64,000 nt of DNA. Source: Humulus lupulus (Eukaryota; Streptophyta; Magnoliopsida; Rosales; Cannabaceae). The position numbers and the translations under genes are program-made. The stretch is taken from NCBI RefSeq assembly GCF_963169125.1, contig NC_084797.1, forward strand, positions 91,235,868 to 91,299,867. Reading direction: 5' to 3'. Under the pieces are notes generated by a model. The model saw nothing but the letters and a program-made list of their open reading frames with translations, was not told where the DNA came from and did not search any database. Positions 1 through 11,383 of the stretch are shown one piece after another; position 1 is the stretch's first letter, and every line of letters begins with the position of its first letter.

Positions 1-330
1 TTATGGAGTATCAACAACAAGAATATGTTCTTCACTTCTTTGTTGGTTTGAATGAATCTTTTACAACTATCCATGCTCAAGTGCTTATGTAAGATCCTCT
101 TCCTCATGCTAACAAAGTCTTTATGATATCATACAAGAAGAGCGTCAAAGAACTATTTCTCCTATACAAGATGAAGTCATTGATACTAGTTCAACTTTAG
201 AACAGTTTGCAGGAAGCACTTGTTTCAAACATCCAAAAATTGTTGGTAATCATTGTGGGATACCATGGCATGCCATTGCCAAATTTTACAAGCTACATAA
301 TTATCATGTTGATTCAAAGTCATCGTCACT
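1..330 (+). pseudogene. Copia gag fragment (UBN2-type, with degraded zinc knuckle)
   Basis: Translation from base 3 reads like the C-terminal half of a Ty1/copia Gag: residues FFVGLNESFTTIHAQVLM resemble the family's 'FLMGLNESFxxIRAQIL' helix. A TAA stop and frameshifts follow. Around 235-300 the reading H-C-G-I-P-W-H-A-x-A-K-F-Y-K-L-H resembles the CCHC knuckle block (CxHCGxxGHxxxxCYKLHGY) of copia Gag, with several cysteines lost. It has no start because the window opens inside it. It is probably the same decayed + strand copia as the pre-integrase fragment at 795-1090, since orientation and order fit. It is clearly dead. Confidence 0.6.
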
Positions 331-794
331 CTTGTTTTGATGGTAAACAATATTTGGTTATTTACATCACTAACTATTCTTGATTTTGTAGCAAAGTATT
401 TATCTTGTATATTAAGTAAAAGCTTTGTGACACCCCAAAATCCTAACTTCGAGACCTCGATGGGGTTCTAAACATTTTGAATGATTCGAGAACTTGAAAA
501 CTAAACACATAGTGAAAATATGCATAAAAAGTTATTAAAAATTCTCGTAAACACATGCAATATTCAGATATCCATTATTAGAAACAAAATAGCATATTTA
601 AATGCAATAAAACACTCGTTGGTCTAAACACATAATAAAACATCTAAAACTACATTGAAACTTAAATGAACTTGGTGTTTTTGTCCCTCTTTATTGTCAT
701 AACAATTTATGGATCCTCACGATATACATATGCTTTCTAGTTCGGACTCCTCCCATCGCCCCCACACATAAGGAAACTGGGCATCAAGCCAGTG
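331..794. other. Unassigned AT-rich stretch, possible LTR fragment
   Basis: No coding potential is seen. From about 425 it reads TGACACCCCAAAATCC, which looks like the reverse complement of a gypsy LTR end (...GGGTGTCA). No matching second end or target duplication was found, so this is only a suggestion. A copia protease would be expected between the flanking gag and pre-integrase fragments but is not recognisable. Confidence 0.3.
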
Positions 795-1090
795 TTTGAG
801 TCTGGTAAACTCATATTGTTGAAAAGGAAAATTTTGTGGGAAAAGGAGATGCGTGTGATGGAATGATAAAATTGTGTACTCTTGATTCTAATATGAACAT
901 CAATAATAAATCTTCTTGTTGTTGTTATATAACTGACTCAAATTCTATTAAATTGTGGCACAATAAACTAGCACATGTAGGTTTTAGTACTATTAACAAA
1001 GTAATCAAATGTAGATTAATTAATTGTGATATTGTTGAGCATGATAAATGTGAACTATGTGTGAAATCTAAAATGGTAATGTTGACGTAG
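795..1090 (+). pseudogene. Copia pol fragment: GAG-pre-integrase domain
   Basis: An open frame through 836-1090 contains SIKLWHNKLAHVGFSTIN and DKCELCVKSKM. These match the copia GAG-pre-integrase signature (LWHxRLGHxxxxxL ... CexCxxxKM), a zinc-binding region just before the integrase core. The frame stops at TAG (1088-1090) immediately after the Cys-x2-Cys pair, so the integrase core is missing. No ATG suits it; the fragment is internal to a former polyprotein. It is on the same strand as the gag fragment at 1-330 and opposite to the larger copia element beginning at 1500. Confidence 0.7.
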
Positions 1091-1494
1091 TTTTTTGTCA
1101 ACTGAGAATTATAGATAAAAAAAAAGAGTTTAGGCTTGAACAAACCAAAACTAATAAAAAGAAATAAGAACGCACAATGTTTACGTGGTTCAGTGGTTCA
1201 ATTCACCTAGTCCACGAGTCAATATTATTTCTGAATATTTTCTCAAGAGAACTGTCTAATACAATTTCTCTGGAGTTTTGGTATCTTAAAACCTTCCTCT
1301 CTTTTCCTTTTCATTCCCTCTTTTATTTATAAGGAAAAATGATCAGGTTTGGGTAACTTACAAGAATGGGTAACTACTCGTTATTACAATATATTCTATT
1401 AATTGTCTAATTGATTACATTCAATACACAAAATCATTACAATCCTTACAGGGATGTAAATCCCAGATTTTCAAGGATCCATCTTCGCACCTCT
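1091..1494. other. Unassigned AT-rich DNA flanking the copia insertion
   Basis: No gene is seen. It begins with a run of nine or more A residues near 1117. The section near 1175-1215 (TTTACGTGGTTCAGTGGTTC) resembles the ends of some plant copia LTRs, but no partner LTR is present. The last five bases, ATTCC (1495-1499), are the left target duplication of the large copia element. Confidence 0.3.
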
Positions 1495-1499
1495 ATTCC

Positions 1500-1634
1500 T
1501 GTACAAAATGGTGAAGATAATTTAATATTTTGTATTATATTGATCAATATTTATATACAAACTAGATAGCTATTCTAGGAAAACTATAGGAAAATAAGGG
1601 ATACTAAATAAATACAATTAATACTAATTTGACA
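1500..1634 (-). repeat. Copia 3' LTR
   Basis: Its near-identical partner is 49110-49236; both start TGTACAAAATGGTGAAG on the + strand and end AATTTGACA. The ATTCC duplication supports the outer boundary at 1500 and the partner's boundary at 49236. An alternative inner boundary near 1654 (…AAAACA, next to CTCCCCTTC, the reverse complement of a GAAGGGGAG polypurine tract) is also possible. It would mean the 5' copy has lost about 20 bp. The LTRs are very short, as in several copia lineages. Confidence 0.8.
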
Positions 1635-1660
1635 GCTAATTCATACTAAAACACTCCCCT

Positions 1661-2155
1661 TCAAGCTGGAGCATAAATGTTAACTATACTCAGCTTGTTA
1701 CAAAGATATTCAACCTGAGCCCCATTTAAAGCTTTTGTGAAGGTGTCCCCTAATTGTTCTCCTGTCTTCACATATCCTGTAGAGATCAAGTCTTGCTGAA
1801 TTTTCTCGTGAACAAAATTACAATCAATTTCGATGTGTTTAGTTCGCTCATGAAATACAGGATTAGATGCAATGTGAAGAGCAGCTTGGTTAACACACCG
1901 CAATTTTGTTGGTACTGAAGTTTTAAATCCTACTTCAGTCAAGAGCTGATTATCCACATTATTCCAGACACAGACTGTGTCATAGATCGATATTCTAACT
2001 CTGAACTGGATCGTGACACAACATTTTGCTTCTTACTCTTTCATGAGACCAAATTCCCTCCAACAAAGACATAATAATTCGTAATGGATATTCTATATAT
2101 TTTGGAACCTGCTCAATCTACATCCGAAAAACATTCAAATATCAGTGTGCCCATG
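1661..2155 (-). pseudogene. Copia RNase H C-terminal part
   Basis: The minus-strand frame 1957-1661 contains [20 protein letters not shown] and [19 protein letters not shown], the classic C-terminal end of copia RNase H just before the polypurine tract. Further upstream (up to 2155) the frames are broken, but [18 protein letters not shown] and a degraded FSDVDWAGSK can be read. Solo LTR B is inserted just before this; the domain resumes at 31508, where the minus strand reads GRGIVYTN. The protein would be the ribonuclease that removes the RNA strand during reverse transcription. It is inactive because it is split and has stops. Confidence 0.85.
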
Positions 2156-3301
2156 ATTTGTGTAACGCCCTGGATAACCAAGACCATTACACCGTGTGTT
2201 TAAAATAGTGAAAGACTTGCTAATCAAGTCATTTAAATAAAACTGTGAATGCAAAGTCATAAACAAGTTAGGATTAAAAGATTTTGGTCATAAACAAGTC
2301 GTTTTCATTAAAATGAATGTTTAGTACATGGGATCCCAAAATAGGGTTTAAAGGACATATTTATAAACTTTCCAAAACTTATAAATAATTAAGGCCACTC
2401 TAATGGAAAAATACACATTTTAGGTTTCTGTCCTTGTACACTCCCTCGATTGTGGCGGCCGAGCAGCTGACAATGTACACCTTACCCCCTGAGCTCTCCA
2501 ACCCATGGTTGATCCATCTTACCCTTGCCTTTACCTGCACCACGTAGCACCCGTGAGTCGAGGCCCAGCAAGAAAACCATAACATCATAGCATAATCAAT
2601 ATTGATAGCCAAATAATTCATAAAACATTAACCAGATATTCAACAGTCCATATCATTCACATAATCAGTGATAACAATTTGACAAATCATCAGATTAACA
2701 ATAGTAAACATATCATACAATACTTATGGTCAGTGCCCTTAGGCCGCACCCTCTGTTTAACCCACTGTCTCCAGCTCACTTAGGCCGACTCTAGTGTTTA
2801 ACCCACTGACTCTGTCTCGCTTAGGCCAAGCTCATTGATTATTTAATTAACCCCAGCTACCAGTGGCCGAGCCGCGTCCTATGCGCAAATATCAATTCCG
2901 ACACTCTTAGGCCGTTTATTTCATGCTCACATGGCATATCGTAATCATATAGCATTTATACTCAAATATAGGGAACCTTAGTCCCAACACAGCCACACAA
3001 ACGGGTGCAGTTTTCTTACCTTTGATTCCGAGAGGAGAAGGTGAACTGATTCCGAGCACGGTCCTTAGCCCCTGAGCCTTGGCGATAAACCTAGTCACAA
3101 GGGTCAATGATACCCATAAACTTCCAATCACAATAAAATACCTAGGAAACAAAACTAGCCTCCGGGACCTCAATTTGTACTAAACCAGGTAGTAGAAATT
3201 GTCCCGAGTACCTAGGTTCGAACCCCCGAGCCCAATCAATACTTGAAATACTTCAAAGACCAAACTTCCCAGGTGGGTCGTGACTTGGCTCAGCAAGTCG
3301 C

Positions 3302-6300
3302 TGTTGTGAAAAATCCAACATTCAAGTTGTAACGACCCAAATCTACTAATAGGGCTTAAGGGCCTTGATTAGTGTGTCGGGAGGGCATAACTAGATTATA
3401 TGTGATTTAAATGATTAAAAGCATGCTATATGATTATTTGGATATCTGTGATGCATGACTATGTGTATTAGTATCCATGTAGGCCCTGATTAGGTTAGAA
3501 GGGCATATTCATAATTTTGGCCCGTTGAGGGCATAAATGTAAATAACTGTGATAAATTGTTGAGACCACATTATTATGTTGATATATTTGTAGCTTGTGA
3601 CTCGAGGCGATCTTAATGAGCGATTTAGCCAAAAAGTCACGGCGGGGATTTATACTCGGCTCGGGGCGAGCTTGGGGGTATTTCTAGGAATTTAGGAAAT
3701 ATATTGGAGTCTATTTTGATATTGAGGAATATGGTTGGTGATTAGTTAGGTGTCGGGAAGTAAGTGGTAAATATTAGAGACACTCGAGGAATTAGCGGGA
3801 ATTGGGAGTAATGACCAAAATGCCCTTAAGATGTTTAAAAGCTTAGTTTTAAGTGGGAGGGCAATATGGTCTTTTGGTGTTTAGAATCAGAGATAAGGGT
3901 CATGATTCTTTATGCCTTAGTGGAATATGTAGAAAGTTTTAGAAGTCTGAAGAAAAGAAAAGAAAAGAAAAGAAGGAGAAAAGAAAGAAGGGAAAAACAG
4001 GGCACTATTCTCTTATGCGGTTTAGGCTTTTCTTCACCAATTTTTCTGGAATTTGGAGCTAAACTTCAGAGAAGGCTTAGGCTAAGGCTCACAACTAGGG
4101 TTCTTGACTTGGCTTGAGGGATTGGCAGAGATTACTCAACTAATTAAGGTAAGATTTTGAGGTTGTTATTCAGTTTCTGGTTTTTGGTGTTGAACTGGTT
4201 TCTAAGCTGAGTTTTTGTGGGAATTCTAGGGAATTAAGCCTAAGGGTTTGAGAAGGTGAAGGATAAGGAAGTGTGGAAGATAGCCTAGGTCGAATTCATC
4301 CATCAAAGGTAAGAAGTTCTGGCTTTAAGTTATGAGATTTTTGTTGCACTACTGAGTTTTGAGCTTTAAGCTCAACTATGGTGATTTCTTTATTTTGCGG
4401 TGCATGTGATTGAGTTTTGTATGGTTGGGTCTTATGGGGTGAGATATAGATGTTGGTAGGCTTTTTTTGGAGTTTGGTTGAGGTTTGGAAGGATTTTAGA
4501 GGGTTTTGGCTTGAGGAGGTTCGAAGAGGAGAAATCTGGGGATGGTCTGGCTATGACTAGCGCTGTAGCGCTAGCCATAGGGCGCTACAGCACTAGGATT
4601 GGATGCTTGGGGCGTTTTTGGCTCTAGTTGTAGCGCTGTAGCACCCACTTTAGGGCACTGTAGCGCTACCCTGTTCCTAGAATGAGATTTTTGGGTTATT
4701 TCTTAGGGTTTTTGCCCGGGGGCTCGGGGTTTGATTCCACCACCACGTTTGGTGGAATTAGGGCTTCCCGAGGGCTCGGGATTGGTCCCGAGGCTAGGTT
4801 TTGGATTTGAAGTTTGGTATGGTTCTAACTTGTGATCGTGACTAGGTGTACGCTAGGGCTTGGACGGGATTGTGCTTGAGGGTTGAATTGAACAAAGCTA
4901 TTGGAGTCTAAAGGTAAGAAACTGCACCCGGTTATGTGATAATGATGGGACTAAGAGCTCCCTATACTTGAATTGTGTCATAGATGGTATTATGCCATGG
5001 GACATGTGATAAACGGCCTAAGAGTGCCGGAATAAATATTTGTGCACAGGGCGCGGCTCGGCCACTGGTAGATGAGGACAGCTTAATATTCACTGAGCTC
5101 GGTTTAAGCGGGCCAGAGTCAGTGGGGGTAAATAGGGGGTGCGACCTAAGGGCGTCGACCCTGTTTATTATGTGAATTGGTTATAAATGTTTACTGATGA
5201 GTTTGGTATGATGGATATCTATCTATATGAACACTATGGATTGTTGAGTATATGGCTATGAATTATGAGTTGCTTGATTGCTGATTTGCAAATTGATTGC
5301 TTAATGATTATGCTTTGTTATCTGGTTTCTTGCTGGGCCTTGGCTCACGGGTGCTACGTGGTGTAGGTAAAGGCAATGGCAAAGTGGACCAGTCCTGAGA
5401 TGGAGAGCTTTGGGGTTGAGTGTACATAGTCAGTTGATCGGCCGCCACGACAGAGGAGTGATACAGGACGAGAAAAGCCTAATTGTCTGTTTTGCCGTTA
5501 GAGTGGCTAGTAACTGCACCTTTATCCTGAAATTTTGTAAAGAGTCTTTTAACGTTACTACTTTTGGGATCCCATGTAAAATTGTTTGATTATACGAAAT
5601 GAAGCTTTTGAGACCAAAATGTTAACCCTAGTTCAACTGTAGTTTCTGTAATACGTTTCTAACTAAATGACTGGATTAGCAAGTCTTGCACATTTGTAAA
5701 CACACAGTGTAACGGTCTTGGCTATCCAGGGCGTTACCCAAGTATACGTATCGTCTTTACAAGTAATAACTCATGTAAGTGAGATCGTTCCCACAAGGAC
5801 TGTAGCTAAGTACCAATTAATTGAATTTTTGTTTCTATTTGGCTATCGAAAAATGGATTGTTTAAACTAATAATCTAAACAATAATCAAATAACGAAACA
5901 ATAAACAAGATTCAAGCAAGAAATGGAATATAGGGAAATTAATTTCAATTGCTTCCACTTCCTATTTCAATAATGCAAACCAATTCTCCTTCCTTTACCT
6001 AATGTGATAGCGGATTATAAAATAACCTATATTCTGATTAAGACATATAGATTCTAAATTATATGGCACTATCCTATATTTCTGAGGCATAACACACATA
6101 TAATCAACATTATAACACACATATAATCATTTTTGTCGAAACCTATGTTTATTCAATTAGAGTATTCTCGACACTCACTTTTCAGATTTTGTATTGAAAT
6201 CATAAATCATGCATAGGATGGTCAATCAAATACATGTAATAAGCACAAATATGAATAAATCACACATCAATAGAAGAAAAATATCGAAATTGCATTAATC

Positions 6301-7027
6301 CATAGAAAGCTTCAGAAAATCTCCATTAAAAACCCTAAATTGGAGTTTAGCTCAGAATCTCCATTGAAATGTTCATAATCAAATCCATAAAAGACATAAT
6401 AAAATCATAAACTAGATTTGGGGTTGTCACAATTGCTTCAAAGCTTGATCTCCAATTCTCTCTTTGTTGTTTTCTCTCTTCTAAAAAGGTCTCTCTATGA
6501 AAATCATGATTTTTCTAATTAAAAACGATGACCGAATAATTTTCTGCCCCAATTCCTAAAATGCCCTTCTTTAAGTGAAAAATTCGTAAATCGTACGGAA
6601 GACAGCGTTGCGGCACCAATTCTTGCATTGCGGCGCCACTCAGAAATTGGGACTTCTTGACTTTCTGGAAAATGGGCTCGCCGTAGCTCAAATACACCCA
6701 AGCGCCGTGGCCCAAAAAGCTGTGTCGCGGCTCTAATGCTATTTGAGATTTCCACTTCCAATTTGATTTTTGACCTGGCTGCGGCTGTAATGGACACCAG
6801 CGCCACGACACAAATTCTAGCGCCATGGCCCTAATTGGATATCCTGCATTGAACACTTTTAAGCCCGATTTAGCACTTGTTCTAAACATTCCATTCCATT
6901 TGAACCATTCTTGTGCTTAAACCTAAAATCAAGAAAAACAAGCATAAATTCGCTCCCCAAAACACATAAACACAACAATAAAGCATGAATCAAGACACTT
7001 AGAAAGTAGGCTAAAAATAGCCTAACA
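3302..7027 (-). repeat. 3' LTR of the Athila-like element, interrupted by solo LTR A
   Basis: It begins TGTTGTGAAAAATCCAACA and ends AATAGCCTAACA on the + strand. The partner LTR, 11384-12687, begins and ends alike. Removing 3328-5738 and one CAAGT copy leaves about 1310 bp against 1304 bp in the partner. The partner also lacks a 26-bp piece near 5781-5806 and has other small indels. A GC-rich block near 6600-6830 stands out in an AT-rich LTR. Confidence 0.85.
3328..5738 (+). mobile_element. Solo LTR A (Tekay/Del-like)
   Basis: A 2411-bp solo LTR that starts TGTAACGACCC and ends CCAGGGCGTTACC (terminal A changed to C). It is flanked by CAAGT at 3323-3327 and 5739-5743. It landed 26 bp from the outer end of the Athila-like 3' LTR. 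It carries the block shared by all Tekay-type LTRs here (TTGCTGGGCCTTGGCTCA…GTAGGTAAAGG, about 5330-5382) and the palindrome TGGGATCCCA (5565-5576). A purine repeat of GAAAA units lies at about 3953-3990, and a GCGCTGTAGCGCTA-rich block at 4555-4680. No internal region is present. Confidence 0.9.
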
Positions 7028-7041
7028 AACTCCCCCAAACT
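7028..7041 (-). other. Polypurine tract of the Athila-like element
   Basis: On the minus strand AGTTTGGGGGAGTT lies immediately before the 3' LTR. It is the expected plus-strand primer, and the form AAGTTTGGGGGAGT is typical of Athila-type elements. Confidence 0.75.
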
Positions 7042-9048
7042 TGCTTCTTACTCGTCCTCGAGTAAAGAAACAACACATTAAACTAAAACAAACAGAAATG
7101 ACAAGTTAAGCCTCCAATCTTATTCAAACCACGCCGTCATCACTCACAAAACTTCAACTGTTGAACAACCAGAATTTCAATTCAATCACTCCAACAATTA
7201 ACCTAAATGCCTCAATTGGAAATTAGATTATATCTTGCAAATAAATAATGAACAATTAGATCACACCATACATGCCCCACTCATTCCAACAATCCACTAA
7301 CCAATATTACATAAGCTTGCACACTTGCCTTTCTCCACTAATGTCAACAACACATGTTTTGGAATCAACATGACTTTTAAGGTTCATAACATTTTGGCTT
7401 AGGTAACGGTAGTTGAAAAGACATTAAGCTTCATTATACCATAAGCACATCAAAAACCAATCAAACCAACCATCTAGCATTTAATAACCATCCCCCAATT
7501 CACCAACTTTCCAACAATTGAGAACTCACAAAACAATGCTCCAACATCACTTTATTTAATTATATATCACTTTTTTTTCTTCTCTTCTCTTTTTTTTAGA
7601 AGAAAAATACAAAAATTAGTGATGTTGTAAGAACTTTTACATTTATCTCAATCATTAAAATACATCATTTATCCAGATATCAACAATCTCACCCAATTAC
7701 AATTCTTTCCCCCAAACTTATTTCTAAGCTTATGGCATAATTCAAAGGACAAGGGAAAATAATAATGGGTACATTTTTGGCTTAATAATGTAGTTAAACA
7801 ATCAATTAAACAAGTTAAGGCACAAATAAGCAAACTAGGGATAATAATGATAAGGGTAAGCTTGAAAGGCCCAAACGTTCAAATAGATTGCCTAAATCAT
7901 ATTCCAAAACACATGTCATCAAGGATTTCATCTCAAAAGGCAAGCAATGCAAGTTCTATCATATTCATCAATTCATACCTCAAACCCAAGTAAAACATGT
8001 ATAACACAATCCAATTATTCACATTTGTAACATATACTAAAATTTCCAAAAGGCATCAAAATTAATCCAAAGAGTAATCAAATCAAGCACACGGTTAAAC
8101 ACAATCTACATTCTACAAGTGACAGCAAACGACAATTATTCATATCACTAGCTTAACTTTTGAAACACATAACAACTAAAGACAACTAAACTAAACTAAA
8201 ACAGAAAAGTAAGCCCCTCCCCCAAAATTTGTTTCACATTGTCCCCAATGCGAACATTAGAACCCAAGAAAAGGAAACTTACCAGACAACCTCCCTTTAA
8301 AAGGGGTTGGGTGGCGGTGGCTGATCATATAGAGTGAAACGCGATGGTAGTGCAAAATAATTCTCATACTCTTCATCCAAAGACCATTGAGATACAAAAT
8401 TATTCAGCTGCTGAACATGGTTCTCATCATAAGCACTCCGCTACCCTGCCCAGTATGTCATGGGGCCTCGCCACGATGCTCATACCCCTAGGCACCACGG
8501 CGCAACAGGCTGCGCCGCAGCTCTAATTGAAAGCCATAAATTTTTAATTTTTTTTCATGTATTTCACAGTTCTCTTTTTCCAATATTTACACAGAATTAC
8601 TAAAATTCAACGACTAAGAAAAAAAATCAAAATTATAATTGTTCCAAACCGAAAATAAAATTCATAATGTACATTCAACTTGAGATGCCTCCCAATGGCA
8701 CTGTCGTTAACGTCATTTAGCCGGATGCTGACCACTTTCTTAAATTCAACTCGGATCCAAACCACCCCTCATGTCCTTGAGAGCCATAGTATCATGAGAA
8801 GATACTCGTTTCTTGATATTGCACATTTTTTTTAACTTTCCACTGCTCAATAATCAATTGAACTTTCTCATTAAACATCCTTTTCACTTTCTGATGAACT
8901 ATTCACTTTCCACCTTCAACCATAGATTTCTTCTTAGTAACTTCAAGCTTATTACCCTCACTTTCCACCATATCAACTCTACAACAAGTTGGAACCTCCG
9001 TTGCTGCAAAAACATTAAATGTTACCTCTTTGTTTTACACTCGCAACT
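7042..9048. other. Non-coding 3' internal region of the Athila-like element
   Basis: Very AT-rich, with only scattered stops. On the minus strand some residual translation continues from the protease (near 9000) and fades by about 8300. A short CpG-rich patch lies at 8440-8525. No RT, RNase H or integrase motif was found in any frame. A T-rich/A-rich patch lies at 7565-7620. Confidence 0.6.
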
Positions 9049-9657
9049 TCAACTCGCCTTTTTGCACATCATTAAGGCCCTACCAGTTGCTAAAAATGGC
9101 CTTCCAAGAATAATTGGCACGTTTGTATCTTCCTCCATATCCAAAACTATAAAATCTATTGGGAAGATGAACTTATCGACATTTCCTAACACATCTTCTA
9201 TGATCCCCCTCATATGAGCCAATGATCTATTTGCTAATTGTAGTGTAACAGTGGTTGGCTTTGCCTCACCAAAACCAAGTCTTTTGAATACTAATAGAGG
9301 CATGAGATTGATGTTGGCTCCCAAATCACATAGTGCGTGGTTACACTCAAAGTTACCAATTGTGCATGGGATTGTGAAAGTTCTAGGATCCATCAACTTC
9401 TATGGAAGCTTCCTTTGCAGAATGGCGCCGCACTCTTCTGTCAATGCCACAGTTTCATACTCTCCCATCTTTCTCTTCTTAGACAGGATGTCCTTCATGA
9501 ATTTAACATAACTTGGCATTTGCTCCAAGGCCTCCGCAAATGGGATGTTGATATGCAGTTTCTTGAATACTTCAAGGAACTTAGAAAACTGCTTATCCAA
9601 GTTGTTCTTGCAGAGCCTTTGAGGATAGGGAATTTTGATGTGATGGTCAATGTTCAC
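9049..9657 (-). pseudogene. Athila-like gag C-terminus and retroviral-type aspartic protease
   Basis: Two minus-strand frames (9657-9400 and 9396-9049) join into one Athila-type stretch. LDKQFSKFLEVFKKLHINIP, ALEQMPSYVKFMKDILS and LTEECGAILQRKLP are followed by the protease core CDLGANINLMPL, the RGIIEDVL block, and VPIILGRPFLATGRAL. The catalytic triplet is DLG rather than DTG, which is usual for Athila proteases. The frame changes near 9398. The protease would cleave the Gag polyprotein inside the particle. After 9049 the frame carries on weakly and then decays. Confidence 0.8.
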
Positions 9658-11250
9658 TTGTGGTGTAGCTTCTTTGGTTGGGAGGTCTTAAGTAACCTTG
9701 TCTTCACCTTGCTTCTGTTCCACTGTGCCTGGTTATCCTGATCCTTGTCTTCAATTGACTGCTTTGTGCTTGGCCCTTCATACTTCTTCCCACTTCTCAA
9801 AGTAATAGCCTTACAATGTTCTTTTGGGTTGAATTCAGTGGTGCTAGGTAGATTACCTTGACCTCGGTTGGCCATAAGAGTAGCCAATTTCCCCATCTGA
9901 GTCTCCAAGTTTCTGTTAGAAGAACGCGTCTTAGTCATGAGTTGATTAAGAACATCAGACTGAGTATCAGGCTGTCTCACATGATTCTGTTGTTGTTGCA
10001 TAGGCGGCTGAGGTGGTTGTTGTTGAGGCCTGAATATTTGTTGATAAAACCCCAGAGGTCGTTGCTGAAATGACTGTTGTGGCTGTTGAACTGATGATTG
10101 GGGTTGTTGGTCATTCTTCCAAGAAAAGTTCGGTTGATTTCGCCATCCTTGATTATAGAAATTAGAGTACAGATTATTAGGCTGTCTTGGAAAATTCCCA
10201 ATAGCTTGTGCTTGCTCTAATGGCAAATTGTTCACATCCCCAAATTGGAACTGTTCAAAAGAATGGGGTCCACCACATAGTTTACACATCACTTGAGCTT
10301 GCATCACTGGGGCTGTCACGATATTGTTTTGTAGCTGTTTTGTAAGAGTAGCAACCTGAGCACTAAGCATAGAGATGGCATCAATCTCATGCATTCTAGC
10401 CACTCTCCTTGGATTTCCCCTCTCACTAGGCCACTGATAATTGTTCATGGCCATTTCTTCCAACAGTTCATATGCCTCATTGGCACTCTTGCTCATAAAA
10501 GCACCCCCTGTTGCTGCATCAATAATGGTGCGAGTAGTGCCGCACAAACCATTATAGAAATTATGGACTAGCATCCACTTCTCAATACCATGGTGGGGAC
10601 ACTTTCTTAACAAGTATTTAAATCTCTCCCAAGCATCATAAAGAGACTCACCCTCCAACTGATAAAAATTATTGATCTCTCCTCTCAACTTAGCTACCTT
10701 CACAAGAGGGAAAAACTTTGAGAGAAATTTATGAGCGAGGTTATTCTATGTAGTGATCGAATTGGGTGGCAAAGATACCAACCAACTCTTAGCTCGGTCC
10801 CTCAAAGAGAATGGAAATAACCTTAATCTAATGGCATCATCGCTAACTCCATTCATTTTAAATGTCTGGCAGAGCTCAACGAAGTTAACAAGTGCATGTT
10901 GGGGTCTTCTGTTGGCAATCCCCCAAACTGAACAATGGATTGAACCATTTGGAGTATGGCAGGCTTGATTTCAAAATTGTTGGCATCGAAAGCGGGTGGT
11001 CTGATACAAGACTGAACCCCTGTCACAGTCGGCAACACATAGTCCCTCAAACTTCTGGCTGGCGGATTCTGACCATTAGCTTGATCCTCAACATCACCCC
11101 GTTCAACCCATTATTATTAATCGCTAGATATGCCATGGTAGTCTCAACCCTTTTTTCCAACCTTTTCTTCCATCGATTCAATCTACAAGTCTTCTCAATT
11201 TCAGGACCAACATGCACTCGAATAGTAGGGCCTTGGCGTTGCATAAACTA
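9658..11250 (-). pseudogene. Athila-like gag
   Basis: The minus strand from about 11050 reads [19 protein letters not shown] and EDPNMHL, the Athila Gag N-terminal block. Broken frames follow ([19 protein letters not shown] is readable across them). A longer frame at 10703-9654 contains YDAWERFKYLLRKCPHHG, VHNFYNGL and a Gln/Pro-rich C-terminal third (PQQ repeats near 9990-10090). A Cys cluster MCKLCGGPH lies near 10290. A TAG in place of Trp lies near 10744. The Met at 10703 is internal, not the original start. This is the capsid/nucleocapsid precursor of the element. Confidence 0.82.
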
Positions 11251-11357
11251 CCTATAACCTGAGATGAGGAAAATTGAGACAATGATAGAATTAGTGAAAC
11301 TGAAAATAAAATACCAAATTAGAATAAAATTAAACTATTTTAATATTAGCTAAAAAT

Positions 11358-11380
11358 AGTCCCCAACAACGGTGTTAAAA
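11358..11380 (-). other. Degenerate tRNA-Asp-type primer-binding site
   Basis: On the minus strand, just inside the 5' LTR, the sequence reads TAACACCGTTGTTGGGGAC. It resembles the Athila primer site TGGCGCCGTTGCCGGGGA (complement of the tRNA-Asp 3' end) with several C-to-T and G-to-A changes. Confidence 0.65.
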
Positions 11381-11383
11381 ACT

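Noticed and set aside
836..1090. The + strand copia pre-integrase fragment as part of the large copia element
   Set aside because: It is on the opposite strand and lies outside the ATTCC target duplication.
2161..5748. LTRs B and A read as one large inverted repeat (2161-3301 against 5738-3328)
   Set aside because: They are two separate solo LTRs in opposite orientation, each with its own target duplication, so the inverted arrangement is incidental.
6515..6889. A 124-codon minus-strand frame in the Athila-like 3' LTR, with a similar one at 12175-12549
   Set aside because: It sits in the CpG-rich LTR centre, where stops are rare by composition; two overlapping frames are open at once and nothing matches a protein family.
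8344..8526. 60-codon frame in the Athila-like non-coding region
   Set aside because: Short, partly CpG-rich and without similarity; nothing indicates translation.
9337..9741. 134-codon + strand frame opposite the Athila-like protease
   Set aside because: It is the complementary shadow of the recognised protease/gag on the minus strand.
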